From Pogostemon cablin (taxonomy: Eukaryota; Streptophyta; Magnoliopsida; Lamiales; Lamiaceae): a DNA stretch of 64,000 nucleotides. Positions 11,950 through 23,121 of this stretch are shown in pieces (position 1 is the first letter of the stretch; every line of letters starts with the position of its first letter). The stretch spans positions 29,803,777-29,867,776 of the forward strand of contig CM042965.1 of the NCBI GenBank assembly GCA_023678885.1. Reading direction: 5' to 3'. A model generated the notes under the pieces. The model did not search any database. It saw nothing but the letters and a program-made list of their open reading frames with translations, and was not told the origin of the DNA. The position numbers were made by a program, and so were the translations under genes.

Positions 11950-13124
11950 CAGAACAAGTTTGAAGCAAAGTGGTTGAGGCTTAGATAAGCTAGGTATACT
12001 TTAGTCAATGGTGTATTATACAAAAGAGGATACTTGATGCCACTCTTGAGATGCTTAACCAAGGACGAAGCCGCCAAAGTCCTCTCTGAAATACATGAGG
12101 GTGTGTGTGGGAATCACTCAAGAGGCCAAGCTTTAGCCCAAAAACTCATCAGACAAGGCTTCTTCTGGCCCACCCTCAGGAAGGACGCGGTTGAATATGC
12201 CAAAGCATATAAGCAATGCCAGATATACGCCTCTCTAATAAGGACCCCCTCCACTGAGCTAATCATAACAGCAGTACTGTGGCCTTTTACCAAATGGAGG
12301 ATTGATTTAATCGGCCCATTCCCACAGGCAGGGGAGGAGTCAAATTCGTAATAGTCGCAGTCGATTATTTCTCCAAATAGGTGGAAGCAGAGGTGTTATC
12401 CACGATCAACGAAGCCAACATGATAGGATCCATATGGAAGAACATTGTCTGCCTTTTGGAATACCCAACGCTATAGTAATCGATAATGGAAAATAATTTG
12501 AAGGGGTGAAACTCCAAAGATTTTGTGACAGCCTGGGAATCAAAAAGTTGTTCTTATCACCATACTACCCTCGGTCTAATGGGCTAGTAGAGGCAGTAAA
12601 CAAAGTGATCAAGCATACCCTCAAAACGAGACTGAAAGGACTTAAGAGAAGTTGGGCCGCACAACTACCTAGAGTTATGTTGTCGTACAGCACCACCGCC
12701 AAAATATCAACAGGAGACACTCCATTCTCCCTAACATATGGCAAAAAAGCGCTCATCCCAGTAGAAGTGGTCTACCTAAATTTTCGAATAACCCACCAGA
12801 AGGAGAACCCTACCCTGAAGCTCTTGAACTCAACATAAACCTGGAGGAAGAACTCCGATTATAAGCGGCAAAAAGGCATGCAATATACAAATCCAGATTG
12901 GAGGCTCAATATAATAAGAAAGTTCATCGGAGAGACTATGCGGCCGATGAGTTGGTAATGAGGAAGATTTGTCAGACCGGCGAGGGAGTATTCGGTGTAA
13001 CTGGGAAGGCCCATATATAGTAAAAAGAAATCTGGGCAATAGAGCATACGAGCTTAGCAAAATTGATGGTGAGAGCATTAAGCACCCATGGAATGCTCAA
13101 AACATGAAGCGTTTCTATGCCTGA
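11950..13124 (+). pseudogene. Tat-type integrase
   Basis: The zinc region reads IHEGVCGNHSRGQALAQK, then QGFFWPTLRKDA and KQCQIYA. The core has Asp in WRIDLIGPF, Asp in IVIDNG (12477-12494) and Glu in SNGLVEAVNK. The C-terminal region has YNKKVHRRDYA and ends KHPWNAQNMKRFYA at a TGA (13122-13124). Frame changes occur near 12340 and 12460; stops occur at SK*VEAE, at DNGK*FEG and near 12860. All three core acidic residues survive. Confidence 0.9.
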
Positions 13125-13411
13125 TAATGCAATATACCACACATAAATGTCCATAATTTAGCAAGGGTGGAAAGGCTGCGTAAGTTTAACCTCATGCGAA
13201 GGCACATATTACATAAAATGAAACAAATTAATTAAAAACACACACTATGCCATGACCTACTGCGTTAATAGCAATCAAGTCAAATGGACATTAACTGATA
13301 AAGCTTGGAATATGTTTGAAATATGTCTTATAAAGGCTTCAAAGTGCCCTACAGGGACATTAGAGCAAGCAAAATAGAAAGCTTAAAACTAAAAAGGACC
13401 ACCAGTTCCAC
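13125..13411. other. Spacer between integrase and antisense ORF of element B
   Basis: AT-rich, without coding signal on either strand. It is where the transcript of the antisense ORF would end. Confidence 0.5.
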
Positions 13412-15642
13412 CTAGACCCCGCCTGCGCCACTCAGACCAGCATCATCAGCACCGCCACCAGCAAAGTCGTGAAGGCTCCTCATCCAAGCCACCTCCACCT
13501 CCAATTGTGCAACACGCTCCCTTTTCACGCTCCAGCTCGTGCTCAGCAAGACAGCGGGCAGCCTCCAACTGGTGAACTCAGCCCTCAGCCAGCTGAGCAC
13601 TCTCCCTGTAAGCTTCAGATCGAGCAATAGCCACAACGATCAATTGCTCGGCTACCAGCGCCTGACGACTCTCGGACGCAACAGAACCTTCTTCAGCACG
13701 GACCGAGGCCCAGCACTTATGCTAATGGCAGGTGGGATGGCTTGACCGGATTCAGTCAATAGGATAAAGTGACATAGAAGGGTCAGAGCGTGGCCGACAC
13801 TAGCAAGAGCAGCATTTCTAATCTCATGGGTCCCCGCGCTTTGAAGCCAATGAGTTAGGATAGGACTCCAAGAACGAGCGGAGACTAAGCCTGCTTCAGA
13901 CACACTTAACTATGTTTCTATCATAGCTCGAGATTCCCCAACGCTTCGTAACCTCAGCAGATCTGCTAAGGCGACCAGAGGCACCCCGCTGCTGGCGCCA
14001 CCCATCTCGGTGCACACACCTTCCTCCGCCAGGGGCCTTCGAGGCTGACTAGTGCCCGGTGGGGTCTGCGCAGGATCAATCCTCACCCCAATAGCATGGA
14101 CAGAATGGGAAATAGATCCGAAAGCCGTACTAGTCCGTACCTCCTCATCACCTGGCTTAGCTCGTCTTGGGGTTACACTCGGTCTGGCCATCTCAGCCTC
14201 TACAACAGCAATGATAACCCCGTTGGGAGGTGCCCGAGTATCCTCATCGGTAGGGAGAGCATTCTAAGCAGCCACTGAACTGGGACCAGCTTCCCCATAA
14301 GTATAACGAGCCACAGTAGGATACGTAGCCTGAGGAGAAAATACTCGTAAAGAGCAGCGTCCCAAGAGGTGAAGTTGTCACTTACTCTCCTGACGAATCT
14401 TACCGGAGTGGCCCTGGTAGGATCTTGAAATAGGTTAGCATTAGATAGCTGAGTATCAGAAAAAAGAGGTGAGACGTCGCGGGGAAGCGCCATCTAGTTG
14501 ATTTTGTCAAAGGCCCATCGAAACCCAGAGACAATTCCTCTTCTAAATGACGGACGGGGGCTATCATCAAATGGAAACAGCAGAAAGATCAAGACCATGA
14601 AAGCACAAAGGAGACAAACAAAAAAAAGAGGGGGAAGCTTACAAGACTCCAGGGTCTAAAAGGTGCAAGGAATTAGCAGTTAGTTCCCAAGACGGTCCCG
14701 GCACTCGAATCTGTAAACCTAAAACCATTGACGCCTCCAGTGCCGACCACCAATATCATTCCGACTGAAGATAGGTTTGAATTCCCTGCTGCACATGCAA
14801 ATAATAGTGCCCCTGATACCTAGGATCGCGAACATACCTATAGACATAATCAATGTCGCTAGCTGTGGGGACGAGCACCCGCTCTCCTGAAGAGGCACCA
14901 AGAGGCCAACTAAACTTGCCCAAGCAGAAGGTATCAACTGCATTGGAGCCAAACCCAACCTATCAAAACCCGGGCAAGAGTTTGGGCTAACGAAAGTCGT
15001 ACGCCCACAGCGAACATCCTTATATTAAAAGCTGCATGACCGGGCACCCCCTTCCAAGGTTGTTCTCGATTACTGGGAGTTGCAAAACCTATACCAAGGT
15101 AATTGTAGAGGTTGAAAACACTCTCCACATCCTCCTCCCTTATACTCGAAGCATAGCCCCTCAGAGTAGTGTTGGTAATGGCACGCCCCAGTAGGAGGGG
15201 CGGTTGAAGCTTCCAGGCTCAGCTGAGTCCTCCAGATTCACGAACGATGGTGAAGCCCTACCTTCAGTTTTTGTCACCACACGCCGGCGTGGAGTCCCAG
15301 CCGCAAGGGGTGTGGCTTCCCACTGAATCTCATAACGTGGTGGCGGAGGAATGGAACGACGGCCGCTACACGTCACAAGAGGAGCTCTAGCATTGATGGC
15401 CTCATTCTCCTCTTCCTCCTTAGAATTGCTAAAGTCCTGGGAGGACCTTGAGTCCACAGCTGAAAGCGGTAAAAGGAAACCGCTAAAGATCAACCAAAAG
15501 AAAGCGAGTATCGCTAGAGGATAAGTAACAGCCATTGAGAAAAAAATTTCAGAAGTTGTAGGAGAAGAAATTGAAGAAAAACTGCAAAAGTAAGGAAATG
15601 GTAAGCGTGACCTCTCTAGTTTCATGGCCAACCCTTTTATAG
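13412..15642 (-). pseudogene. Antisense ORF 1 of element B (PF04195-like, coiled-coil end) with TATA box
   Basis: Minus-strand reading starts at ATG 15535 (MAVTYPLAIL). A TATA box, CTATAAAAGG (minus, 15633-15642), stands about 100 bases upstream. Order: a short hydrophobic start, an acidic linker, VESVFNLYNYLGIGFATP, AAFNIRMFAVGVRLSLAQ, LAPMQLIPSAWASLVG, a Pro/Arg-rich part, SDNFTSWDAALYEY, and a coiled-coil-like end near 13636-13412. The middle resembles PF04195, the plant family named putative gypsy type transposon. Frame changes and stops separate the pieces near 15161, 14940, 14719 and 13900. Antisense extra ORFs between pol and the 3' LTR are known in Tat elements; their function is unknown. 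Confidence 0.65.
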
Positions 15643-15934
15643 AAAATTGGGGTAACAGTTCCCCCTAGAATTCGAAGTGTCAACCCCAAATTCGAACGAG
15701 AACCGTTGGATCATTACACGTGGGCGCAATCAAGAACTAAGGCAAGAAGGAATGATAAATGATGTGACAGTTCAAGGAAAAGTGGTGGAAAGAATATCGG
15801 GAGATCAAACACATTAATGGCGCATTTAATGCGTGTCAGAAACTACTATTTATAGCAATCATTTCCATTGAAGAATAAGAATGCAAACGATTAGAAATTT
15901 AAAACAGAAAGTAATATTGTTCTTATCCTAAAAT

Positions 15935-17147
15935 CTAACTCTTGCTAGCCGAGCCAGTTGGGAGGAGAGTCGGACAATGAGGAGCTACTTCTGAAGTCGA
16001 CGCCATCGAAGTCTGAGAGGTGGTTCGAGTAGCGAAGCCAAGAACAGGGAAGAAGTCAGACACGTAACCCAAGGGAGCCAGATTCATCCCTTTCGATTCC
16101 CAATCGATGCTAGCCAGTAGTTCGAATACGGCTATCCGAGCCTGTAGTATCCGATGGAAATTGTCAAGAATGCCTAGCATTCCACCCGCATTCACCAGCC
16201 ATGCCGAATGAGCCAACACTTTAGCAAAGCCGATTATGCCGGCCACCTTTCTCTCGGAGTTTATCAGAGCCGAGAAGTTGGCACGATACCTATTGTTGAG
16301 TGCGGTCACCTTGAATTCTTTAGCGGCAAGCTTTTGTTGATGATCCATGAGTTGCTCCTTAACGTCATTCAATTCCCGAGCAAGTAGCTCGTACTTTCCC
16401 TCTGAGCTCCTTAGTGCCTCTTCGGCGGCCTTCAACTGCGCTTCGCGAGGGAGCCATCTCTCCTCAGCCAACTTCAACTCTCCCTTGACGTCCTCCAGGG
16501 CCACCTCTAGAGCTGCACACCGCTGAGCCGCCCTTTCCTTCTTGGAGTTCAGATTCTCCAAGTGCCTCTGTTCGGCTAACTCCGCTTCCCGCCTTACCTG
16601 AACCAACCCCGCTTCATGCTGGCAATCACGAGTATTTAGCTGCGCTATTTTCTAATCCTTCTGGGCCAATAAAGATAACGTCTGGCTCAAATAAGCCAAA
16701 GCCCTAGACTAGTACCCAACAGCAGAATAAATCAGGTCATCGATATTCAACTCTCCTATGATATCTCTCTCCTCCCGATTGAAAGAGGCAGGGATAGTCT
16801 CCGCCGCCATTAGCATATAAGTAGACAGATTCGGCTGGCTGAGGTGATACAAATTGGACCCATATAAGCTGCACAGGACTAGGGAAGTTGATGAACCTCT
16901 GACGAGGAGGCGCCAACCTTGAAACCCAAGTAAGGGGTTTCGGTCAAAGGAGCGCTGGAAGGGGCCTACTAGTAAAGAGACCTAAGCTCTCGGCCCTAGC
17001 TCTCTTACTTGGGGGCTGGGAAGGGTCACCTATAAGCGATGGCTGGCGCAAAAGAACATCGTCGTACCCCCCAAGCTGGCATTGCGTGGGCCACACAATC
17101 GGAGAAGAGCTGCCAGAATCAAGAAGGAGATAGTCCTCTTCTTGCAC
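15935..17147 (-). pseudogene. Antisense ORF 2 of element B, C-terminal part (coiled-coil)
   Basis: Two minus-strand pieces. 17147-16944 reads EDYLLLDSGSSSPIVWP, then PSKRARAES. 16606-15935 is a long coiled-coil rich in Glu, Leu and Arg, followed by a less charged end with INSERKVAGIIGFAKVLAHSAW. The pieces between and before are broken by stops. The upstream part of the same ORF lies at 20971-21308 and 26522-26618, split by elements F and D. The PF04195-like core is missing, lost around the insertion of F. Confidence 0.6.
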
Positions 17148-17206
17148 TTTCTCTCGCTCATCTGTTGTGGCCCTGGATCAAAAAGGAGATAGTCCTCAAT
17201 CTTTCA
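17118..17206. repeat. Short direct duplication at the left edge of element F
   Basis: AAGGAGATAGTCCTC occurs at about 17123-17137 and again at about 17181-17195, 58 bases apart. The first copy is in the antisense ORF 2 reading frame, the second lies where that frame is lost. It marks the likely left junction of the minus-strand Athila fragment F. Confidence 0.6.
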
Positions 17207-17465
17207 CTCAAATTCAGAATCATCTGTCCTATAAAATCAAGATTAAACAAGTTAGAAATCACATCTATGCTCTTGCATGATTGAGTCTCCATGGGCATCT
17301 TCATTGCTTTCTCAAGAGAGAAAACCACATCTTTAATATCCATCTGCAGTTTAAGATTCTCGGCTCTCAACGTCTTTGCTCTTTCCCACTTCTTCTCAAC
17401 TATAAGATCAGTATTCTTCTCTTGTAATGGTATTGGCGTGTTCTAAACAACACGTGTAGCATTCA

Positions 17466-17860
17466 GCATGAAAACAGGGTTCGACTATTGTAGTTCGACA
17501 ATGGTTCGACCAGAATGGTCTGGTCGAATAGAATGAAGCTGGTCAAATTGGGTACTTGAAAACGGACTCAGTCTGTCCAGTTGTGGTTCAACCATAGTTC
17601 GACTAGAGAGGTCTGGTCGAACTATAAAAGTGTTGTCGAACAGAGGCTCTATAAACTGAACTCGATTTTTCATCTCAATAGGTGATTGTTCGACCATAGT
17701 TTGACCAGAGAGTTCTGGTCGAACTAGAATGCGTTGGTCAAACGGCGAGCCAAAAAAAAGAGCACTATTTTTCTATTTTTCCGAAAGTCATTCGACCACG
17801 GTTCGACCATCAGGTCTGGTGGAACCGCACTGGTCTGGTCTAACTGGAGACCTGCACTCC
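17466..17860 (-). repeat. GTTCGACC array inside the gag-protease linker of F
   Basis: Repeated GTTCGACCA, CTGGTCGAAC and TAGTTCGAC motifs recur about every 40-110 bases. They lie immediately downstream of the LRSGIQYEGP segment, at a place that is coding in intact Athila elements. The frame is broken here. Confidence 0.75.
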
Positions 17861-18288
17861 TCTTTTTCATCCACAGGCTTCATCGGACCTTCGTACTGTA
17901 TCCCGGACCTCAATGTGATGGCATTATTCTCCAACGTTTGTGTCAATTGATTCATATTCGCGGTCATCTGACCCATTATAAAGGTAAGGTCCTTCAACTA
18001 CTTAGATAAATCTTCATGATTTGCAGTCATACTCGCTTCGATGCGGTCAACCCTTGCATCATTCCTTGCCATGCATCGATTGAAGGTAACTTCAACACTC
18101 TTCGCTTCTTGCTGCTGCATACAAGGCCCCCTTTATGTCAACTCTGTAATCTGCTTCTTCTGTGACTCTAGTAGCTTGTTGATGTTAGCTAGAATAGAGA
18201 CGATCTCATCATCCCTATTCGGCTTCACCGCTTGATGTACCTGAGCCACCTTACCTAGTACACAAGATCCTCTTACTCTTTCCGTAGG
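17785..18288 (-). pseudogene. Gag C-terminal/protease linker of F
   Basis: The minus-strand reading includes VDRIEASMTANHEDLSK, LKDLTFIMGQMTANMNQL and ENNAITLRSGIQYEGP. The LRSG segment marks the start of the protease region in Athila polyproteins. Stops interrupt the frame near 18288, 18140 and 18000. The protease active site itself is not found. Confidence 0.7.
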
Positions 18289-18939
18289 TTAGTCATGTGA
18301 ATTCATAAAGATGTCTTCAAACAAATTTTCTGCTTCAAGTGTTGTTTTAAATAACAGCGTTCCTCTTGATGATGCATCAATAAGAATACGCGACTCATAA
18401 TCCAATCCATAGTAGAAGATACTTATGTACTGAGCCTTAGTCATCCCATACTGTGGGCACCTCCTGAGCATACCTTTAAACCTATCCCACGCCTCATTAA
18501 ATTTCTCACCCTGATTCATAAGAAATTGGGTGATGTCTTGCTTCATTCTTAAGATTCTTGAGGGTGGTATGTATTCTTCTAAGAATTTCTGCTGCAGTTG
18601 GTCCCATGTAGTGCAGTCCATGGCATCAAGAGTCTCATACCAAGCTTCTGCCCTATCAATCAAAGAAAACTTGAATAAGGCGATCCGCCTAGCATTGTCA
18701 TTAGCTCTAGTACCCTTTTGAGTATTTGTATAACCAAGAAATCTTTTGAGGTGCTGATATGGATCTTCAAAACAACCTCCAGAAAAGGGATTCTTCTCTA
18801 CCATGTTAATAAGAGCGGGATGTATCTCAAAATAATCATCTTTTCCCCTTGCTCCTATCAACCCCATGTTGCCAATCTCATAGTTCGTGAAAATTTCACG
18901 TATGGCAACATTATCCGGATTCTGCCTTGCTCCGGCCAT
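18289..18939 (-). CDS. Athila gag, N-terminal and central part
   Basis: A 216-residue minus-strand ORF starting MAGARQNPDNVAIREIF. It contains the retrotransposon gag domain: INMVEKNPFSGGCFEDPYQHL, FKFSLIDRAEAWYETLD, TTWDQLQQKFLEEYIPPS, EKFNEAWDRFKGMLRRCPQYG. Gag forms the virus-like particle and binds the element RNA. The ORF starts about 150 bases after the PBS, as expected. It ends early at MNSHD; the rest of gag follows in broken form. The frame within this piece is intact, but the element lacks everything past the protease linker. Confidence 0.85.
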   Translation of the reverse strand: MAGARQNPDNVAIREIFTNYEIGNMGLIGARGKDDYFEIHPALINMVEKNPFSGGCFEDPYQHLKRFLGYTNTQKGTRANDNARRIALFKFSLIDRAEAWYETLDAMDCTTWDQLQQKFLEEYIPPSRILRMKQDITQFLMNQGEKFNEAWDRFKGMLRRCPQYGMTKAQYISIFYYGLDYESRILIDASSRGTLLFKTTLEAENLFEDIFMNSHD

Positions 18940-19089
18940 ATTTAGCTCAATGTGTTATTCCTTCTTTTCCTTCCTCTCCTTTTCCTATAGCACAAGTACC
19001 TTAGAAAAAATTTAAGGTTAGATAGAATTAAATAATCACAAATAAATGTCTTAATCAAACTAGAAATAATAAACTAATAATAACTGTCG

Positions 19090-19107
19090 TCCCCGGTAAC
19101 GGTGCCA
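19090..19107 (-). other. Primer-binding site of F
   Basis: Minus strand TGGCACCGTTACCGGGGA, seven bases after the LTR end. It matches the TGGCGCCGTTGCCGGGGA site typical of Athila/Tat elements (tRNA-Asp type) with two transitions. Confidence 0.85.
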
Positions 19108-19114
19108 AAAAACT

Positions 19115-20970
19115 TGATGCGCGTTTTCTTTGCACGCAAAATTAATCCCCAAGTATTAAGGATATCAGTTGCAGCTTAAGCAAGCGACCAAGTTAAATAT
19201 TGAACTCAAAGGACGGCGTATTATGAATTTAGTTATTAACTAAATTAATTAAGACAAGACAATAAGATTTTAAGGTTGATTATCTAATAACTAATATACT
19301 GAAAATTAATTAAAAAATAAAATAAATTAAACATTGGAAGAATACGAAAATGTCTCAAGAATGGAGAATAGGTAGCTCTAGGGTAATCCAGTTTTATTAC
19401 TTAACTTACCTCTCAAGTGCAGGCCGACTCTGCCTTGTGGACTATGGACGCATCACTAAACCATACAAATCTACTCTATAGACACAGGTAAATATGCGTG
19501 TAACACGTGTGAATTAACTTGGAGCAAGAGATATAATTTCACCTCCCTTTTCTAGGTACTATCAATATCAATTATTTCCTTGGCCAATTGGTACTCTAAC
19601 CCGATATGATCTCCCTTTATAGGTACTATAAAATTACCCTTTTTATCCTACTTATCAATCCGAATCCAATTTAGTTAATAAGTATTCATATAAGATAGTT
19701 CTAATGAAGCTTCAGAGTTCCCTCATTTAGAATCATAACATGGAATCCTGCTCAGCAGTGAACTCACTCAATCAATAACCAAGATATGTATTCAGACTCT
19801 ATATAATAGTTAATGATGCACAGAACAATTCTAAGTATGAATTAAAAATGCATAGTCTTATATAAAATAAATCCATAAGTAGTGTTGTACGAGGATACAC
19901 AAGAGAGTTTAATTAATTCATAAAACCTTCAAAACCCTAGATTACCAAAACAGTTCTAGCCCATGATGTTGCGAAGAACAATCATGGGGGTTGGATAGAT
20001 CTTATCCATATGTCTGGATAATACAAGATATATTAGGAAACGAATAAAACCCTAGATGGGGAGTCGTCGTGTCCTTCTCTGTCTTGAATCCTCCTCTTGA
20101 TTCTCCTCTTGATTCCATAGACGAATCTTCACAGTGATGGATGGATTAAGGAAAGGATGTGGATGATGGTTGGGGGGTAATCCCCCCTTGTGGGGTGGTG
20201 TAGTATGGATGTGTTGCGGTCTCTCCTTGGTGTGATTTATATCCCTTTTTATACTTGTAAGCTTTCCTTATGGACCTTGAATGGGCTTTTTCTTGGAAAA
20301 CACGAAAATACACGCACTGAGGGTGTAAAACCCATCAAAATCAGAATTCCATGTCCATGTTCGATCAAAGTGGTTCTGGTCTAACGGGAAGGCCTTGGTC
20401 GAACTACTGGTCGAGCTGCATGCACAGTCTCACCGTTTCGCGCATAACTTCCACATCTAAATTCCGATTTCAGTGATTCTTACGCTCACGTGATCCCCTC
20501 TTTCTTGGCTTTATATCAATATAAAGAACTCACAAAAACTTCAACATTTGAAGGTGTAACAAGTCATGAAAAATGGCACAGCTATTCCATTCGGCACAGC
20601 TTGCGCGATGTCATCATTTTGATCATAACTTTCTCGTTTGGATTCCAATTAAGGTGTTCCTTACGCCAAAACGATCCTCTCTTCTGTGGCTTTTTAACCA
20701 TTTATCACAATTTGAATTCAAAGCTCCACACAAATACAGAAATATTACACAAGTTGGACGTGCATTTTTCAGCATTCCTGCACAAATTGCACATTTTCTC
20801 AAACTTGGCACTTTTGATCCTTTTTCCACCTAAAATATAATAAAACACCTCAAACGCACCTTTTTCTCATATATATTGAATACAAGATATTTGTGCTAAT
20901 ATATAACAATAATTTTCATCAAAAAGGTATTAAATTGGATACTAAAATACGCTTATTTTCACTCCCATCA
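19115..20970 (-). mobile_element. 5' LTR of Athila element F (1,856 bp)
   Basis: On the minus strand it starts TGATGGGAGTG (20970) and ends GCGCATCA (19115), next to the PBS. A TATA box, TATAAAAAGG, lies at 20253-20244. A GTTCGACC-type motif cluster (about 20340-20430) stands upstream of it. Related to LTR A and LTR G along its length. Confidence 0.85.
20340..20430 (-). repeat. Promoter-proximal GTTCGACC cluster in LTR F
   Basis: Minus strand GCTCGACCAGTAGTTCGACCA and the partly mutated partner TTAGACCAGAACCAC. The cluster lies about 90 bases upstream of the TATA box. LTR G has the fuller version at 28325-28460. Confidence 0.7.
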
Positions 20971-21308
20971 ATAGGCAAACGAAATCCTAGCTTCATCATC
21001 ATGCCGTTCACCGCCACAAAGCCCTCCGGAGGCTTACTCGCCCTATCATCGGAAACGGGCTTCACAAATCTCACCCCCGGCATTGTATTCTTCGAGGCTT
21101 GCTCTTCGAACTAGGCAAAAGGTATTGAGCTATCCTGATAGTGGGTCTTCATCTCATTGTGAGCCCCGTCATGTGATGCAATACGCACCTGAATATTCGC
21201 TGGATCTGGAACGTCTTCCATTGATGGCAAAAGAATAGGCGGAAAAGAACGAGACGCAACTGGAGGACGTCGCAAAGAAGAGAAATCTTTGCCCTCTCCA
21301 CACAATTC
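20971..21308 (-). pseudogene. Antisense ORF 2 of element B, N-terminal part
   Basis: The minus-strand frame reads CGEGKDFSSLRRPPVA, VPDPANIQVRIASHDG, a stop, then NTMPGVRFVKPVSDDRASK and PPEGFVAVNGMMMKLGFRLP, where LTR F begins. The PPEGF...VNGMMMKLGFRLP segment resembles the opening of PF04195-like plant transposon proteins (conserved P-x-G-F, then a hydrophobic G-x-R-x-P motif). Upstream the frame continues at 26618-26522 beyond the Copia insertion. Confidence 0.6.
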
Positions 21309-23040
21309 TTGGTAAGCCCTTATTAAGTTAAGAAATCAGAGTGATATTAACTTAATAGAGGATAATAGTCTAATTTAATTTATTTTAAATTAGAATTTGG
21401 AATCCCTTATTAAGTTAAGTAATCATTTATTATTTTTAAGTACGAGGGAATCATCTAAAATTCTTATTTGGTTGAGGAATTTAATTAAATTAAAATTGGG
21501 AGATATTTTTAATGTCGTTCAATTAAACTTAATATTTTGAAATATTTGTTTAGTTGGTCTAGTAATTTTTCAATCTAGTCAATCAAAGCATCATGTTGCC
21601 ATAGCAACCTCTGTGTGTGGAGAAAGACTTTATTGAAATTACATAGATGGGTGTGGAATTATTTATGTGTTTTGTATTCGGCCTATAGGTAGGCACAATT
21701 TGATAGAATAATAATACATATGTATGTGATAATTATTTAAATTGTTCATGTGAACATTTATCGGTCCATAGATAGACTGTTGTTTGACAGAACTTATTAT
21801 CAATACTTGATTATTACATGAAGATTACCCCTGCAGTTAATTTTTGTCCATAGACGAGGTTAATGTTGCACAAGGTGTCTTATGATGGGTCCCCAATTAA
21901 TAATGTTGTGTAAGTGTATCTTCATGCGGGTATTGATCGGTTCAAAGGTAGATTAATATATGGCCCGAAATACACAAACACCTGTAGTGGTGAATACATG
22001 ATAATTATTTGTTTAACATGTGAGTAATAAGTCGGTCCAAAGGAAGACTGTTGCTTGACAGTTTTATTGTCAGTATTTGACTACTATGTAGAGGGTGTCA
22101 CTAGTTGGTATTGTTGTCATTGGACATGATACTAATGATGTGCTTGATTCCTTGAGATGATTCTAAGTTATTTAAATTTTGAAAGATTATAAAGTTTAAT
22201 GAGAGCATGATAAATTATTTTGCAATAATTCTCTGTACAATTAAGAAGTCTGCTAATTAAGTTTAACCTATATCAACAACAAAATCATACATGATGATAA
22301 CTTCAACAATAAAGATAAGACTAGTAGGCTTCAAGAAAATTTGGTCTCAATAAAGTATAAGGGCAATATAAGAAAACCCATTAAGAAAGCTGCTAAAGCC
22401 AAAACTAAAGTATAACCTTTTATTTTCTCCTAAAGGCCTATGGAATTGTCTTATAATATACTATATTAAGATTATTCGGTGTGTATGGTGCAGTTAAAAG
22501 ACAAAATAGAACTCTATAGGATATGGTTACTAATATGAGAAATACTTAAGATTGTAGCTTATGGTCTCAATAAAGTTTCAACCAAAGTAGTTATGAGAAC
22601 TCTTTGAGCTTCACATATGGTGATGTCCAACTAAGGCTAGATCATTGGGATCTACTAAAGAAAATTGGACTCAAATAAATACAAGCTACTTTATTGGTTA
22701 TGAAAAAGATAAAAGTTTATAATCCAATTAATCGGATCATATTTGAGACGGGTAGTTTTGTATTCTTTGAGAATGTTGAGTTTGGGGGAAGAGTGATATT
22801 ATAGACATTGTCCCTAAGGGGGAGTCGATTCGACCCCCTACTTATGCTTTTAAGAATGTGTAAATACAGTACATTCCTAGGACATTGTCAATAATATTTA
22901 AGGAATACAAACTCAACAATCTCAAGAAATAATGTCACTAAGGAAATCACTAGAGTTGGGAGAAAGACAATTTGGATGATTATGTAGTTTTCTCCTAAAT
23001 AATGAGGACACTACGGAATTAATGGTAGAACATTACAACA

Positions 23041-23121
23041 ATGTTCATCAAGCCATGTAAGGTCCAATTACTCGAAAGTGGGTTAATGTTATAATTTATG
23101 AGTTTAAGTCAATACGAGATG
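23041..23121 (+). repeat. 81-bp flanking duplication, left copy
   Basis: Starts ATGTTCATCAAGCC and ends TACGAGATG, directly before the TGTTGG end of solo LTR E. It matches 24503-24583 over all 81 positions with three substitutions seen. Confidence 0.95.

Larger units (their letters stand above)
17210..20970 (-). mobile_element. Element F: 5' part of a minus-strand Athila element
   Basis: Reading on the minus strand: LTR (20970-19115), tRNA-type PBS (19107-19090), gag (18939-18289), then a gag-protease linker with a GTTCGACC array, then loss of recognisable sequence near 17400-17210. Protease, RT, RNase H, integrase and 3' LTR are absent, so this is a truncated copy. It sits inside antisense ORF 2 of element B. 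Confidence 0.85.

Noticed and set aside
13539..14278. Plus-strand ORFs over antisense ORF 1 (13539-13745, 14052-14267)
   Set aside because: They overlap the better-supported minus-strand PF04195-like reading and show no domain.
17158..17370. Coiled-coil-like minus-strand ORF at the left edge of F
   Set aside because: It may be real coding DNA of a transposon, but I could not tie it to gag, to the antisense ORF or to any family, so it is not listed as a gene.
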